Positions 11,270 through 22,610 are shown, counted from the first letter of the stretch. The stretch is 64,000 bases of DNA from Apoderus coryli (GCA_911728435.2 OU452198.1:14356001-14420000); one strand, 5' to 3'. The notes: generated from the letters alone by a model not told the origin. Numbers and translations: made by a program.

Positions 11270-12870
11270 AGTGACGAATACATATACAATGTGTCCACGG
11301 ATAGAGTTTGGAAGAGCAAAAACTGTTTTATTTGTAGATTTAGAAGAAAAAGTCAATCTTTATAAAAACGTCGGTTTGGGTCAAAACTACAATTTCGAGT
11401 ACGAAATTTACGATTACTATACAGGGTATATCAAAAATAACATTTTTAATGATTTTGATTTCCTTGTTTTTTTAATTTTATTATTTTAATAGTAGGTATG
11501 AAATTAACCACTTTGAGAAAAAAGTGTATTAGTGTTTTTTGCACAATTGGTGTAATAAATCACGGTTTTGAAAATATTTCCATAAAATTAAAAATCATTA
11601 AAAATGTTAAATGAAAATAATTTCGTGGCAAAGCCGACTAAAATGTTGGTTTTACCTACACAAGGAATTTTGTTTAATTTAGCAGGGCCCCAGTCTAATT
11701 CAATAGAACCAGACCGAGGCATGGGGCGACAGATACTCACGAATTCGTTTCGCTCTTGTTATGAGCTCGTCAGAGTACCATAGTCGTTGCCCATCTACAA
11801 ATATCGGCCTGCATTTAAGCACAATAGGATACACAACAGTAGACACATGTAAACACGTATCATCTACATGCACATAGTAATGCATAGCCCAAACCATGCA
11901 AAGGCCGAACGAACTCAATGTACGATGATACGTGTTTACATGTGTCTACTGTTGTGTATCCTATTGTGCTTAAATGCAGGCCGATATTTGTAGATGGGCA
12001 ACGACTATGGTACTCTGACGAGCTCATAACAAGAGCGAAATGAATTCGTCAGTATCTGTCAATCCATGCCTCGGTCTGGTTCTATTGAATTAGACTGGGG
12101 CCCTGCTATATTAAACAAAATTCCTTGTGTACGTAAAACCAACATTTTAGTCCGCTTTGCCACGAAATTATTTTCATTTATTATATTTACGGACATGAAA
12201 TCCTTTTAATTTTTCATTATTTGGCATTAAACATCGACGGCGGAACGCTTGGAGACCACCGTCCAAGCACTGCTGAAACCCAAATATTTGGGAGATGCTT
12301 GCAGAAGGATAAAATGATCTTCTGCTAGCGTTTTGTGTTCATACTATTTTTATTTATATTTATTTCTATTTATACGATTGGTTTTACCTATACATTGAGT
12401 TTGTTCGGCCTCTGCATGGTATGGGATATGCAGTACTATGTACATGTAGATGATACGTGTTTACATGTGTCTACTGTTGTGTATCCTATTGTGCTTAAAT
12501 GCAGGCCGATATTTGTAGATGGGCAACGACTATGGTACTCTGACGAGCTCATAACAAGAGCGAAACGAATTCGTCAGTATCTGTCGACCCATGCCTCGGT
12601 CTGGTTCTATTAAATTAAACAAAATTCCTTGTGTAGGTAAAACCAACATCTTAGTCCGCTTTGCCACGAAATTATTTTCATTTATTATATTTACGGAGAT
12701 GAAATCCTTTTAATTAAAAATGTTATTTTTACACCCTGTATAGTAATCGTAAATTTGGCATTTTAAAGTTTCGACACAAGCAGACGTTTTTATAAAGAAT
12801 GACTTTTTCTTCTAAATATACAAATAAAAAAGTTTTTCCTCTTCCCAACTCTATCCGTGGACACATTGTA
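11270..12870. mobile_element. Multi-arm foldback element
   Basis: Outer inverted arms: the stretch at about 11275-11445 recurs reversed at about 12715-12870, with ACAGGGTAT and ACCCTGTA landmarks. Inside is a second, near-perfect inverted pair, about 11640-11865 against about 11925-12170. A third copy of the same roughly 250-bp arm lies at 12395-12670. Small frames that end in the same residues on both strands are products of this palindrome and are not genes. It lies in the intron between channel exons F and G. Confidence 0.8.
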
Positions 12871-13505
12871 TATTATAAAATTTTGACGTTCTATAGAAAA
12901 TGTTACCAACTAAGTGAGTAAAATTTGTTGTTAGTTTATAATATCAGAAGCATATTAATATAAATGTATCTACTTAAGTATATGCATAACAAGTATTAAC
13001 AATAGTATTAATTAGTATAAAGGTATGTTCCTTGCTGTTCGAACACAGACTAGGTACGTGTGCATCTATGTCTAAACTTCTAAAAACAAAAACAGTCTTT
13101 TTAAGCGTAGGTTTATATGTTGCCGTATTGGAGCGGCAAGGAAAAATACAGTGCACTTTTATACAAATGAACATACAATTGTTAATACATAAAAGATTTT
13201 TAAAATATCGTCGGGCATGTATTATGTTATGAAAAGTTAAAAGGGTGCGCCTATGGACGGCTGCGATCGGTATTTACATTACAAAGGGACATCGAGTTGT
13301 GGTTTTTTATATCATTTTAAACTAACTTTAGAACCACTATACCTAATTGACATGGACGTGAATTGTACCATAATATGTTCAAAATCCTATAAAGGAATAT
13401 CTTAAAAACCCTTAAAAATTGCGATTTGCGTTAATTTACTTGTAACTATTTAATATCATTTTAAAATACCGGAAATCTTTCATTTTGCCTCATCAAATTA
13501 CTTAC

Positions 13506-13605
13506 CTTGTTCCAAGTATCCAGTCCTAAGTTGTACAGCTAAATCTAATAAAAAGACCAAATCACTTATTGAATCACAGGTTAGCCAAAAAGTAGACACC
13601 ATTTC
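13506..13605 (-). CDS. CNG channel exon F (S2 and start of S3)
   Basis: 100-nt exon. The acceptor is ttattttag before GAAATGG; the donor is a strong GTAAGT after GAACAAG. It encodes EMVSTFWLTCDSISD and then LVFLLDLAVQLRTGYLEQ, with one base left over. The D..LLDL..Q.RTGYLEQG signature is diagnostic of the S2-S3 region of CNG channels: aspartates in S2/S3 and the RTGYLEQG turn. It joins exon E in phase 0. A 394-bp MITE fills more than half of the 727-bp intron upstream. Confidence 0.92.
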
Positions 13606-13746
13606 CTAAAATAAAACCAAAGAATTCATCAATACCAAGTAAAATTAATGTATACAGGCAACTAAAATATCTAATTATTAGAAAATCATCCTGGGGAAAT
13701 GCAGTTTCTTGAGATAAATCGACTACTATATAACTTTGCAACTATA

Positions 13747-14140
13747 CCTTTTCAAGTTCAAATTGGCGCGAAATCAAATTACCAACATCAATTATGTAAA
13801 TTGGCATTAATCAAAAGCAAATTGAAAATAATCAAAAATATCAATTTCAAATTGACAATAAACAAAACAGAAATCGTTAATTGTTTGAACAATTTAATTA
13901 TTATGTCTATAATTCAATAAATTGTTTTCCCTAATTGCATTTTGTTTAGTTTTAACTTAAAATTTACTAGTGCCAATTTGATTTTATTTTTTTTATTTAA
14001 TTTGAAATTGATTAGTGACATTGTGGTTTTGATTATTGTCAATATGCTTTTGATTAATGCTAATTTGAAATTATGTTATCCATTTCAATTTGGCTAATAT
14101 AATTTTAATTCTGATTGGCGCCAATTTGAACTTGAAAAGG
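13747..14140. mobile_element. 394-bp MITE with 23-bp perfect TIRs
   Basis: CCTTTTCAAGTTCAAATTGG at 13747 and its exact complement ending 14140; the perfect TIR runs 23 bp and is flanked on both sides by TATA, possibly the target duplication. Internal sequence is rich in short CAAATTG / AATCAAAA motifs on both strands. It fills most of the intron between exons E and F. Confidence 0.85.
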
Positions 14141-14332
14141 TATAGCTTTTAATATATCTCTAATTTTAATATTATAAGCCATTCTTTCCTTATGAGTGTA
14201 TTGCAATTGGTTCATAATTTTCAGTTATTCATCAATTACTATTAAGTTATAAGTAAAAACAACTACTTTCGAACAAAGTGAATTAAATTATCGACTATTT
14301 TTAGATTACAACTTTAGAAAGCTTGTTGTTAC

Positions 14333-14499
14333 CTGAAGCTCCGGAAAACTTTGCCGAACAATTAATGTCCACATATTGTATAAGACACATACAGTAATAA
14401 CAAAGAGCCAATAAAAATAAAAATTCGAATCTGGATTAACTACGGTGCGTGGTTGTTTTAATTTTCGACGCCTTCGACGATGGGTTGTGTGAGTATCTC
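14333..14499 (-). CDS. CNG channel exon E (polybasic stretch and S1)
   Basis: 167-nt exon. The acceptor is ctatttcag before GAGATACTC; the donor after GAGCTTCAG is GTAACA. The first two bases complete the Gly codon from exon D. Residues: DTHTTHRRRRRKLKQPRT, then VVNPDS, then the hydrophobic S1 helix NFYFYWLFVITVCVLYNMW, then TLIVRQSFPELQ. The order of basic stretch, NPDS, Tyr/Trp-rich S1 and FPELQ is what CNG subunits show before and through S1. Here the family becomes recognisable. No stop or frameshift is present. Confidence 0.9.
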
Positions 14500-14934
14500 C
14501 TGAAATAGAATATTAAATATAAATGATTTTAGTAATTTCGAGCTTTTTCTCTAAATGTTGGGCAACTTCTGATATGTTATTATGTCTCCATATAACGTTT
14601 ATTTATTGCAATCGAAACTCAAACAACCATTATAATTTAGGTGTCTTTGATATGGAATTTCAGCTAAATATTTGGTAAGATTATGCACAAATAGGGGAGA
14701 AAAGTTCATGCGACTGCAGACAAAACACGGTTTATATTTAATTCTTGTGTTTCAAACACTGTCTAACCAACCATACATGAATATGTCACGAGTACAAATT
14801 CCAAAATTATTAATAAATAAATATAAATTATAAATAAATAACAAGCCCCAGATGTTCGATGGAAAAATACAAAAATATTAATTTCCTGTTTATTCTCGTT
14901 TATCTAGATGAGTCACCATTTCTCGATAATCAGG

Positions 14935-15056
14935 AGCCCTGGCTCTTACCCTCCGCTTTCCAGGGTAGTCATACTGAAAAATGCAGCATCAGCTATTCTG
15001 ACCACCACAACTAAATAAACGCGATGTAGGGGTGGTGGTGGAATATTATTATTATG
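14935..15056 (+). mobile_element. Possible LINE 3' tail
   Basis: A GC-richer patch with GACCACCACAACTAAATAA and GGGGTGGTGGTGG ends in ATTATTATTATG, like the (ATT)n tails of LINEs elsewhere here. No coding part. Lies between channel exons D and E. Confidence 0.3.
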
Positions 15057-15516
15057 TTAATAACCAATTAGCATAGAGAAATCAGGAAACCATCTTTGAT
15101 TCAATCCAACCTCCCTCATTATCATTGGTCACACAGGGAGGATTTAGGCGCAAGATTGTTTAAGAGAGGGATAACCCTTTTATTATAAATTCTCCTCTCC
15201 GGAGAAATAAGTTTAGTTGTATCCTGATTTTAAACTAATAGTAAGAAAACCTGAAGGCAGTAAAATGTGAACCATAGTGCATCTTGAACGTATGTGGTCT
15301 TATATTTTAATGTAAGTAATATTATTTGTATTCTATTATTATAACTCTATAGTCTCTAATTTGAGTTTCATCATTTTGTAAACTCTTCTCAACTTTAACT
15401 GTTAATAAACTTAATCTATTTAAACTTGGTATTCGGTGTTTCAATCTTCTAGATAAGGTCCTTATTTTCAATGCCCTCGTAGTTCACGTTAAACCTAAAC
15501 GTGACAATATTTTTAC

Positions 15517-15622
15517 CTGCAGCTCCCTCACTTCCAGTATCTTCAACAGTTTCTTGAGCTTCTGGAATCTGACGTGTTGAGAAACGTTGTAGAAATGAAT
15601 CTTCACGTTTTAGTGGCGGTTT
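15517..15622 (-). CDS. CNG channel exon D (pre-S1 linker)
   Basis: 106-nt exon. The acceptor is atgtttcag before AAACCGCC; the donor after GCTGCAG is GTAAAA. It encodes KPPLKREDSFLQRFSTRQ followed by IPEAQETVEDTGSEGAA, then one base of a Gly codon. A longer open frame runs through both introns here, but its flanking parts are Phe/Ile-rich intron sequence. The acidic linker leads into the arginine run and S1 of exon E. Confidence 0.8.
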
Positions 15623-15977
15623 CTGAAACATTACCAATGCTATAAGTAAAAGTAACATACTACATTCGTCGACAAACTTCTGGTCTCGATTCAAAAAGAA
15701 TATTATGACTTTCTTTTTAATTTCGTTGTGTAAGTTGCTAACACCGAAAATAAAAAAAAAAACAGTTTTTTTTATAAAAATACGATGAAATGGGAAAGCA
15801 AATAAGTTGCGCATTTTATTACGGGCCTATAACTTTTTTTACTTGCACTGCTAGCAGCTTCAGGAGGGAATTAAATCAACTCAATTAATATTCTTGGTAT
15901 CGAGCAAATGTATGACGGTACTTTCAAGATATTTTAAATTTATAATAAACTAGAAAAAATATAGTACTGTTACCTAC

Positions 15978-16047
15978 TTTAGCTGATATTGCCGATGATA
16001 TTTGTACAGTCGTTCGCAGCTTCATCCATCTTTGATTCGACTTCGTT
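15978..16047 (-). CDS. CNG channel exon C (N-terminal region)
   Basis: 70-nt exon. The acceptor is aaatttcag before A16047; the donor is GTAGGT directly after GCTAAA. Read in the phase set by exon B it gives TKSNQRWMKLRTTVQISSA and then ISAK (23 residues). In the other plausible frame it runs NEVESKMDEAA to a stop just before the donor; that is rejected because only the first frame links exon B to exon D. The segment is basic and lies between the first helical stretch and the conserved motif in exon D. Confidence 0.75.
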
Positions 16048-17182
16048 CTGAAATTTAAATCCATAACAAAATTATTTCTAAATCAAAATACAAACGAGAA
16101 AAAAGATAAGTAATGATGGTTCAAAATGCAGAAAAAAATACATAGGACTATGTATCTTAGTAGACGAACGAGTCGTCAGTAAATTTTGAAATTAAATGAA
16201 ACACACTAAAATATGAATTCACAAATCACTCACAATTCAAGAATTTTTACAATAGTTGCACTAACAAATTTCTAACTATGTAGGTAGTATGAAGTTTATA
16301 GAACCTATAGCAAGTACAGTTCTTAACTTAGTATAAGGTATAGGTACATACACAAGATTCGCCAGAAAATGTAGACACTCGATCATCTTAAGTGTTTCAT
16401 CTTAGACAATTAAAATTATGGGTGGTTTGGTAGTTGCTAAGAGTACATATTTGTTACCACTTAAACTGAATCACTAAAATTTTAATTATACCGGGTGGTC
16501 CATTTATATTGAGATATCTTAAAAACGGCACATTTTTCGGAAAAAAAGTTCAAATAAAAGTTGGTTGCTATTTTGGGGGAAAAACAATGGTGGCACCCAT
16601 TGGCGAGTTTGTCAACCGTTTCCAGGTTATCTACAGGTCAACTCGCTTTTTCTTAATGGAAACATATATTTTTCATTACCGAATCGGATTCTGCATAAAA
16701 AACAATTAACTTTTGTTAATACATTTTTTGATTCTGATAATAATTTGGGTTAATTTCTCTGTTTTTTGTTCTTGGAACTGAGGTTCAACAATTTAAAAAT
16801 CAGCGACTGATTATTTGATTTTAGATAATTATTTAAATCCCATTATTTATTTTTTCTTTGTTTCAACGTTGCGACAAGACCACCTGTCTACATCAGGAAT
16901 TTAGTAAAATACGTTCTCGTAAACTTCTTCGCAACACAGTAATAAAATGCATGGGATATAGCATTTTGATCTACAAAACCACAGGTAATATCAAGAAAAC
17001 TTTTTCTGAGATAGAAAGATATTCCATATACTTATTGTTAAAAATATCAAAATTGATAATGTAACGAACGTAGACGTAGGTACATAACTGATGGTCATTT
17101 GGAAGTAAAATTTAATAATTCCTCATACCAAATATTTAATTTTAATTTTTTTTTTATAACAATAACTTAGTTTTGAGAAAAT

Positions 17183-17223
17183 ATGGAACATCTTCCTGTA
17201 GCACAAAAGGTTGAGATGATATT
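17183..17223 (+). pseudogene. Mariner-like transposase, first piece
   Basis: MEHLPVAQKVEMI, matching the start MEHHSVAEKVEMI of the relative at 44030. Interrupted after AGATGATATT by the THAP-type transposon. Confidence 0.8.
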
Positions 17224-17497
17224 ACCACAGTATAATAAATAATACAGTATTCTGACTCTCCGCTGGCAAGGCGTCCTTGCGCATCTCCTCGCGAATGCCG
17301 CCATTATGGGTTAAAACGTCACAATAATCGCATAGACGTAGATAGATACCGTTCACTCCTGTGTTCAATATATAGTTCATTGTCGGCGTGTACGAGATAA
17401 ATAAATACTGTGTTTGTAATCTAATTCTGTGTTTTTGGTATAGTGTTCGTGAGAATTAAAAGGATTTTATTTTTATTAACGTCTTGTGATTAATACA

Positions 17498-17596
17498 ATG
17501 AACAATCAGGGAGGACATGTGTGTGCTGCAAAATATTCCCAATAAGCGGTACACTTGCTCTAAACATTTTTTTCGCTTCCCCAAAGATCCTGTTAG
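17498..17596 (+). pseudogene. THAP-domain exon remnant
   Basis: ATG at 17498 (MNNQGGHVCAAKYS), then after a one-base shift NKRYTCSKHFFRFPKDPVR up to a consensus donor AG/GTGAGT at 17597. The N-terminal Cys, the FxFPKDP motif and the exon ending just after FPKDP are typical of the first exon of THAP proteins. Frameshifted. Confidence 0.6.
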
Positions 17597-17839
17597 GTGA
17601 GTAATAAGTAAAAACAAAGATGAATACTAGACAATTTTACGTTAATAACAACTATTTGTATAACCGTAAAATTTATATTACGAAATGACAGTATCTAATA
17701 TGTTTTTAAAGTAAATGCAAGTGAAACATAAACACAAGTTGTCGCGTGGCGAGATAGCATGATAACGCAATCAGCTAAGAGTTATATTATTGACAATATA
17801 TAAATATATGGCCCTTGTTTGACTAAAATTGCTGAGAAT

Positions 17840-18380
17840 AGGATTCAGTTGATGCAGAATTCAGACACCCGGCTTTTATGTGGAATTCGTAGGGGTGAAA
17901 GAGGCTAGCGATAAGATTAAGGAAATCGGCTGGTTAAGAATGAAACAACGTTGGATTTTCATTCAGTAATTTTGATTAATAAAATCATCAGATGGAAAAA
18001 GGCGGAATACTTATATGAAAGATTGAAGTTCCGGGGATCTTTGTATGATGTGAATATTCCTTATAAAACTTTCATTACGCCACCGCTACACTCAACATCA
18101 ATCTTTGAGCGGTCATTTTCCTATACGGTTTCAAAATATTACAACGCTCTACCGGAGAATACAAAAAGTTTACAGGGGTTTTCGTTTCAGCTGTCTGACA
18201 CGTAATAGAACAAATTAATTTGTAAACATAAGCTACCTACTTAATTTGGCCAGCGATGTAAAACAATTTTCAGATGGGTTTAAGCTAAAATATAAGTTAA
18301 ATTTAGGTTAAATTAGGAAGCACTGTTTCAACTTTTGCAAAAGTGTCTTTTTTTACTAATAAAGTCTTTATTATTGTTGT
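17840..18380 (+). mobile_element. LINE 3' fragment inside THAP transposon
   Basis: Reads GVKEASDKIKEIGWLRMK, WKKAEYLYERLKFRG, FITPPLHSTSIFERSFSY and YYNALPENTKSL, the same C-terminal module as the fragments at 3795 and 36930. Ends with AATAAAGTC and a short TTATTG tail near 18376. 5'-truncated. Confidence 0.75.
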
Positions 18381-18656
18381 GGTTTTTATTATTATTAATG
18401 AAAATCACTGATAACACCACTCAAGGCTGTTTTCAATCACTATGACACACCACAAATATTTCTGAAATGGACAGCGATATTATTATGTACTTCAATATTT
18501 TGCACAAAAATAAAAATACAGTACTGTGGTTAGAAACAGAAAACTATAACTATTCTTAGTCAGGACCTGACTTTTAACCCAAAATGGCGGCGTCATACGT
18601 CACAGTTTAGTTCAAAGTGCCAACGTGGACTCGGAATGCTGTACTTATTAATGCTG

Positions 18657-18818
18657 TGATATTGCTCTATGGAGAATGTCATAGAAATGTCGATAATGTC
18701 GTAGCATTGTATATGTAACGTTCTCCAGAAATAATTCCTATATCCCGCGCTACATTTTCCGTGTTAACGACCTAATGCCTCTGGTGAAAATAATGAAATG
18801 GCAGTATTGGGGTGTTTG
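18657..18818 (+). pseudogene. Mariner-like transposase, second piece
   Basis: VILLYGECHRNVDN continues the first piece. The next part, with PRATFSV-like residues, is frameshifted. Stops at GGCAGTATTGG, where the LINE begins; the relative at 44250 reads straight through this point. Confidence 0.75.
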
Positions 18819-19885
18819 TCGATCCTGTGCTGAGTTGGAGCGTGCATGTTGATGGTTTGTGTCGCAGACTAAGCAGGAACCTATGTTCTATTTTCACTAA
18901 AATCCTACATAGATAAACAATCACTTATCTGTTTATTACGCCATTATTTATTCAGCTATTGCATACAATATAGCGGTTTGGGATTAAGCGAGGGCATGGA
19001 CAAGGTGTTTATTTTGCAGAAAAGAGCAATCCGATGCATTTTTAATATACCATATACAGGGTGTCCTATGGTGACGGCCCATTAAAATATTTCGGAGACT
19101 ACTTTGAAATGAATTTGGAAAATTGTGGTATATGTATTGCCAAATATGGTCTATTTAAATATCATAATACCAACCGCTTAGTACTTCGGGTTGTACCGGA
19201 AGTTGATAGTGACTTTGTTATTTTAAATGGAGCACCCTATATATTATGACATTTTTGGATTTCACATAAGATTCTACACATGTTTCATGTATCGTGATAT
19301 ACCTAAATCTAGCCGTTTTTGACGTATATCAAGATTTATGTCAAAACTGACATTTTAGGGCTCAGTAATAATCACATTTTTTTCTTATAAAGAAGTCTTT
19401 AGTAATCATTTTGCAGGCGTTTTCTTCTTAAATAAGGTGTCCTTTTTCCGATACGTACGGCCGACATTTTCTGATTTATTCATACAGGGTGGTCAAAAAA
19501 TTATACTGAAAACGATGTTATAAAAACAGTCGAAAGTCAGTTTTTTCAAATGGAACAGGTATATTTTTATAATTTTATCTTACGTATCATTAAAAATTAA
19601 AGGAACTTTCTAATAGATTGCTGATTTCGAAAATGCATAGTTTTTGAAATATCGGCAATGTAACATTTTTTAGCATATTTACTATTCTCGTATATTACTT
19701 TGACTAACTAATTTAGTGTGCCATGAAAATAATAAAATTTTTCTGCAGGCCCATAAACGTCAAATCAAACATCAAAATTTAATTGTTGTTAATCAAATAG
19801 TCGTAATTAATCAGTCATTTTGAAAGGTAAATTGCACAATAAATATTATAAAAATGGAAAATACTCATTCAAATGCTAAATTTAA

Positions 19886-20155
19886 TAATAATAATAATAA
19901 TGACTTTATTGTGTGAAATTAATTGCACAAAAGGCGAAGTTGAGGCTGAGCCTCCTATCTTAACCTATTCAAAACCTGTAGCTAAACTAAACTAAACAAA
20001 ACCCTATAAGAAACGAAAACAAAAAAACAATGATGACTTAAATAAAAATTAAAATATAAGATATAATAAAAACAAAATAAAATATGAAAATACAATGAAT
20101 AGGACAAATGATTCACCAAGTCACTCAAACATACTAATTACTAAAAGGTGATTTA
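19886..20155 (-). mobile_element. Antisense LINE 3' UTR in foldback spacer
   Basis: Starts with (AAT)n and GACTTTATTGTGTGAAATTA and reads as the reverse complement of 4020-4270, down to CAAACATAC. Same LINE family as the fragment at 3795. Confidence 0.85.
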
Positions 20156-20544
20156 TTATTTATCCACAGAGAATCTAACAAATTAATAGATACAATTAAC
20201 TTTTGATGTTTAATTTGACGTTTATGGACTTGCAGAAAAATTTTATTACTTTCATGGTACACTAAACTAATTGGTCAAAATAATATACGAGAATAGTGAA
20301 AATTTTACATTGCTGATATTTCGAAAACTATGCACTCTCGAAATCAGTAACATATTAGAAAGTTTCTTTAATTTTTAATATTACGTAAGATAAAATTATA
20401 AAAATATACCTGTACCATTTGAAAAAAGTGACTCTCGACTGTTTTTATAACATCGTTTTCAGTATAATTTTTTGACCACCCTGTATGAATAAATCAGAAA
20501 ATGTCGTACGTATCGGAAAAAGGAGACCTTATTTAATAAGAAAA

Positions 20545-21395
20545 TTACAATAAAACAAAAATCATCGTCTCCACTATTTAATTAGTCCATAAATCATGAA
20601 ATGTCAAAGTGACATGTTTCGGAGACTCAGCTCCATCATCAGACTAAAAGGCAACAACACAATATTAAAAAAGGGTTCTTACATAAATAACGAAAACACA
20701 AGTTAACAAACCTTGGTGGTATAAAAATGTTCACTCTGTGAAGGCAGAGCTCCTAACAGACTAAATCAAAGTATACAATTCTTTTTGCTTAAAATATTGA
20801 ATTTAAAATAACAAAAGCACATACAGGTATATATAAATAAAAACATGTAAAAATTGTTGGTCTCGATAAAGCAAAATGAACAGACAAACAGTAACGGGAC
20901 AGTACAAGCGTTATTAAAGTTTAAAAAGTATTGAAAATGTATACAAATAAATAAGCAAAAACACTTAAAAAAAACATAGAAGGAATATAACAATGACAAG
21001 ATCAAACTCCAAGCCATGGGTATAAACATATATAAAAGAGACTAATAGGTACACAAATCCTCAGGAATGTTTTAAATGTAGAACCTCGGAAAAAGTGTAA
21101 GGTTCGAACTTCAACTGGTCGTTCAAACATATAATGTTGTTATCTCCTACAGCCTTGAAAATTTCTAACATTTCCAAAAGATTTAATTTAATGCCCTTGT
21201 TGCAAACATGGATCACCTTCAGACCTAAATCGACATCGAAACGATGATTGTGGTTAAGAACATGATTCGCAAAGGAAGAGGTGGTATCGTATTCATCAAT
21301 TAAGTTAGGATTGTTATTTCTATAACGAGTGATTATATTAGTGTGCTCCTTTATACGTACACTAATCTTACGTCCTGATTGGCCTATGTACTTGG
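20545..21395 (-). mobile_element. PLE 3' fragment with GIY-YIG domain
   Basis: Minus-strand frame from 21395: AKYIGQSGRKISVRIKEHTN, SSFANHVLNHNHRFDVDL, KLNLLEMLEIFKAV, the second half of a GIY-YIG endonuclease as found at the C-terminus of PLE proteins (the GQSGR..R..EH core is intact). 5'-truncated in mid-domain at the foldback junction. The 3' end carries a hammerhead-like fold. It replaces only a few bases of the foldback arm, so the arm dates the insertion as later. Confidence 0.85.
20600..20650 (-). ncRNA. Hammerhead-ribozyme-like fold at PLE end
   Basis: On the minus strand: CTGATGA box at 20642-20636, one unpaired T, stem II GGAG/CTCC with a 6-base loop, GAAA, palindromic stem III ACATGT, cleavage-site triplet GTC, and a 3-bp stem I (AGT/ACT). 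All core boxes of a type I hammerhead are present. The single extra base between the CTGATGA box and stem II is non-canonical. A very short palindromic stem III is known from PLE ribozymes that act as dimers. Confidence 0.6.
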
Positions 21396-21770
21396 CTGCA
21401 AAATGATTACTAAAGACTTCTTTTTGAGAAAAAAATGTGATTATTATTGGGCCCTAAAATGTCAGTTTTGACATAAATCTTGATATACGTTAAAAACGGC
21501 TGGATTTAAGTATAGGACATGATACATGTCTAGAATCTTATGTGGAATCCAAAAATATCATAATATATAGGGTGTTCCATTTAAAACAACAAAGTCACCT
21601 CAAATTCCGGTAGAACCGGAAGTGCTAAGCGGTTGGTATTATGATATTTGATTAGACCATATTTGGCAATACATATACCAAAATTTTCCAAATTCAATTC
21701 AAAGTAGTCTCCGAAATCTTTTAATGGGCCGTCACCATAGGACACTCTGTAGAGGAACTTGTAGAGACAC

Positions 21771-22003
21771 TGTGATGATATACACATATCATTATGAGGT
21801 GCATGCCCGAACTGTCAACTGGATTGAACGGCGGTGTCTACGAAGCCATAGAACCGATATGCGTGGCGTTGGAAGCGATCCGGTCTGGAGCCTTCTAGAA
21901 TACTATTTGTTACGTTGCCTCTAGTTCCCGATAATCAGATCGATTGTGTAATAAACGTATTGACTATTGAATTCACGACGTTTTATTGTTACCAATCATT
22001 ACA
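21771..22003 (+). mobile_element. Solo LTR (233 bp)
   Basis: Begins TGTGATGATA and ends ATTACA. Flanked by a perfect 5-bp duplication GACAC (21766-21770 and 22004-22008), which interrupts the LINE codons for CRDT. AATAAA at 21950-21955 could be the polyadenylation signal. Orientation from TG..CA and AATAAA is plus. No internal LTR-element sequence remains, so the body was probably lost by LTR-LTR recombination. The source family is not identified. Confidence 0.7.
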
Positions 22004-22610
22004 GACACATTTACAGAACATAATATGCTCACTGCTCCGTGCATCTACCTTTACAAGCTTCTCTGTTTTATATACAAAAATAAGAATCAAGCAAGATATT
22101 GCGGAGATAACCATCATTTTCCTACTCGAAGTAGAGATCTGATATACTTGCCACGCCCCAAACGCGAGTTTTATAAAAGATCACCAGCATATGCAGGAAC
22201 TTTTTAATTCAATCTTCTTCCACCGGACATGAGGGGTTGCCAGTCTGAGAATGTTTTTAAAAAAACACTAAAGAGATTTTTAATAAGAGGCGTTATATAG
22301 TATTCAGGAATTTACTGCTTCGTTATAGATGACAATTTTTTTCTATGTGCATTATTTTGAGCAGTGTTGATGTTTTGAATGCTCGCGCGTCTATGTACAA
22401 TGTTATTCGTCGTTACGTAATGTTTCAGAGAAAATATAAAATATATTTATTTTTATTTTGAATGTATGTGTGTGTGTAATGTTATAGATGACAATTATTT
22501 TCTATATTATGTGCTTTTTAATTATTTATTTATTTTAGAATTTTCATACTTGACGTGCCAATGTATATGTTTATATATATATAAATTAATGGCTAATAAA
22601 TATTATTATT

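Larger units (their letters stand above)
17224..18656 (+). mobile_element. THAP-type DNA transposon inserted in mariner
   Basis: Flanked by TGATATT at 17217-17223 and 18657-18663 (7 bp, or 8 with one mismatch). Imperfect TIRs of about 95 bp: ACAGTATAATAAATAATACAG at the left, against AGCATTAATAAGTACAGC on the complement of the right end, and GCCGCCATTATGGGTTAAAA against GCCGCCATTTTGGGTTAAAA. It contains a THAP exon with a splice donor and a LINE tail. A 7-8 bp target duplication plus a THAP domain fit the P superfamily. About 1.43 kb, non-autonomous. Confidence 0.75.
19057..21749. mobile_element. Long-armed foldback inserted in LINE
   Basis: Ends CAGGGTGTCC and complement GGACACTCTG, flanked by TA (19055-56, 21750-51). 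Arms of about 750 bp: 19057-19800 against 20190-20545 plus 21396-21749, the right arm being split by a PLE. Landmarks in both arms are AAAACGGCTGG / AGCCGTTTTTG, TATCAAGATTTATGTC and TTATAACATCGTTTTC. The spacer holds an antisense LINE 3' UTR. No transposase. A half-copy lies at 45423-46034. Confidence 0.85.
18819..22610 (+). mobile_element. LINE inserted in mariner, itself interrupted
   Basis: Pieces at 18819-19054, 21752-21770 and 22004-22610. Order of coding: DPVLSWSVHVDGLCRRLS, YYAIIYSAIAYNIAVW, VFILQKRAIRCIFNIPY (break by the foldback), GTCRDT (break by the solo LTR), EHNMLTAPCIYLYKLLCF, DLIYLPRPKREFY, then the 3' UTR and (ATT)n tail at about 22600. It aligns residue for residue with the uninterrupted copy at 34488-35345. 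Several stops; dead. Confidence 0.85.

Noticed and set aside
11700..11918. Matching 72- and 92-residue frames at 11700-11918 and 12335-12613
   Set aside because: Same residues arise because the arm of the foldback is repeated; there is no start context or homology.
15449..15814. Continuous 121-residue minus frame
   Set aside because: Only 15517-15622 is coding-like; splice sites and phase favour an exon, with the rest as intron read-through.
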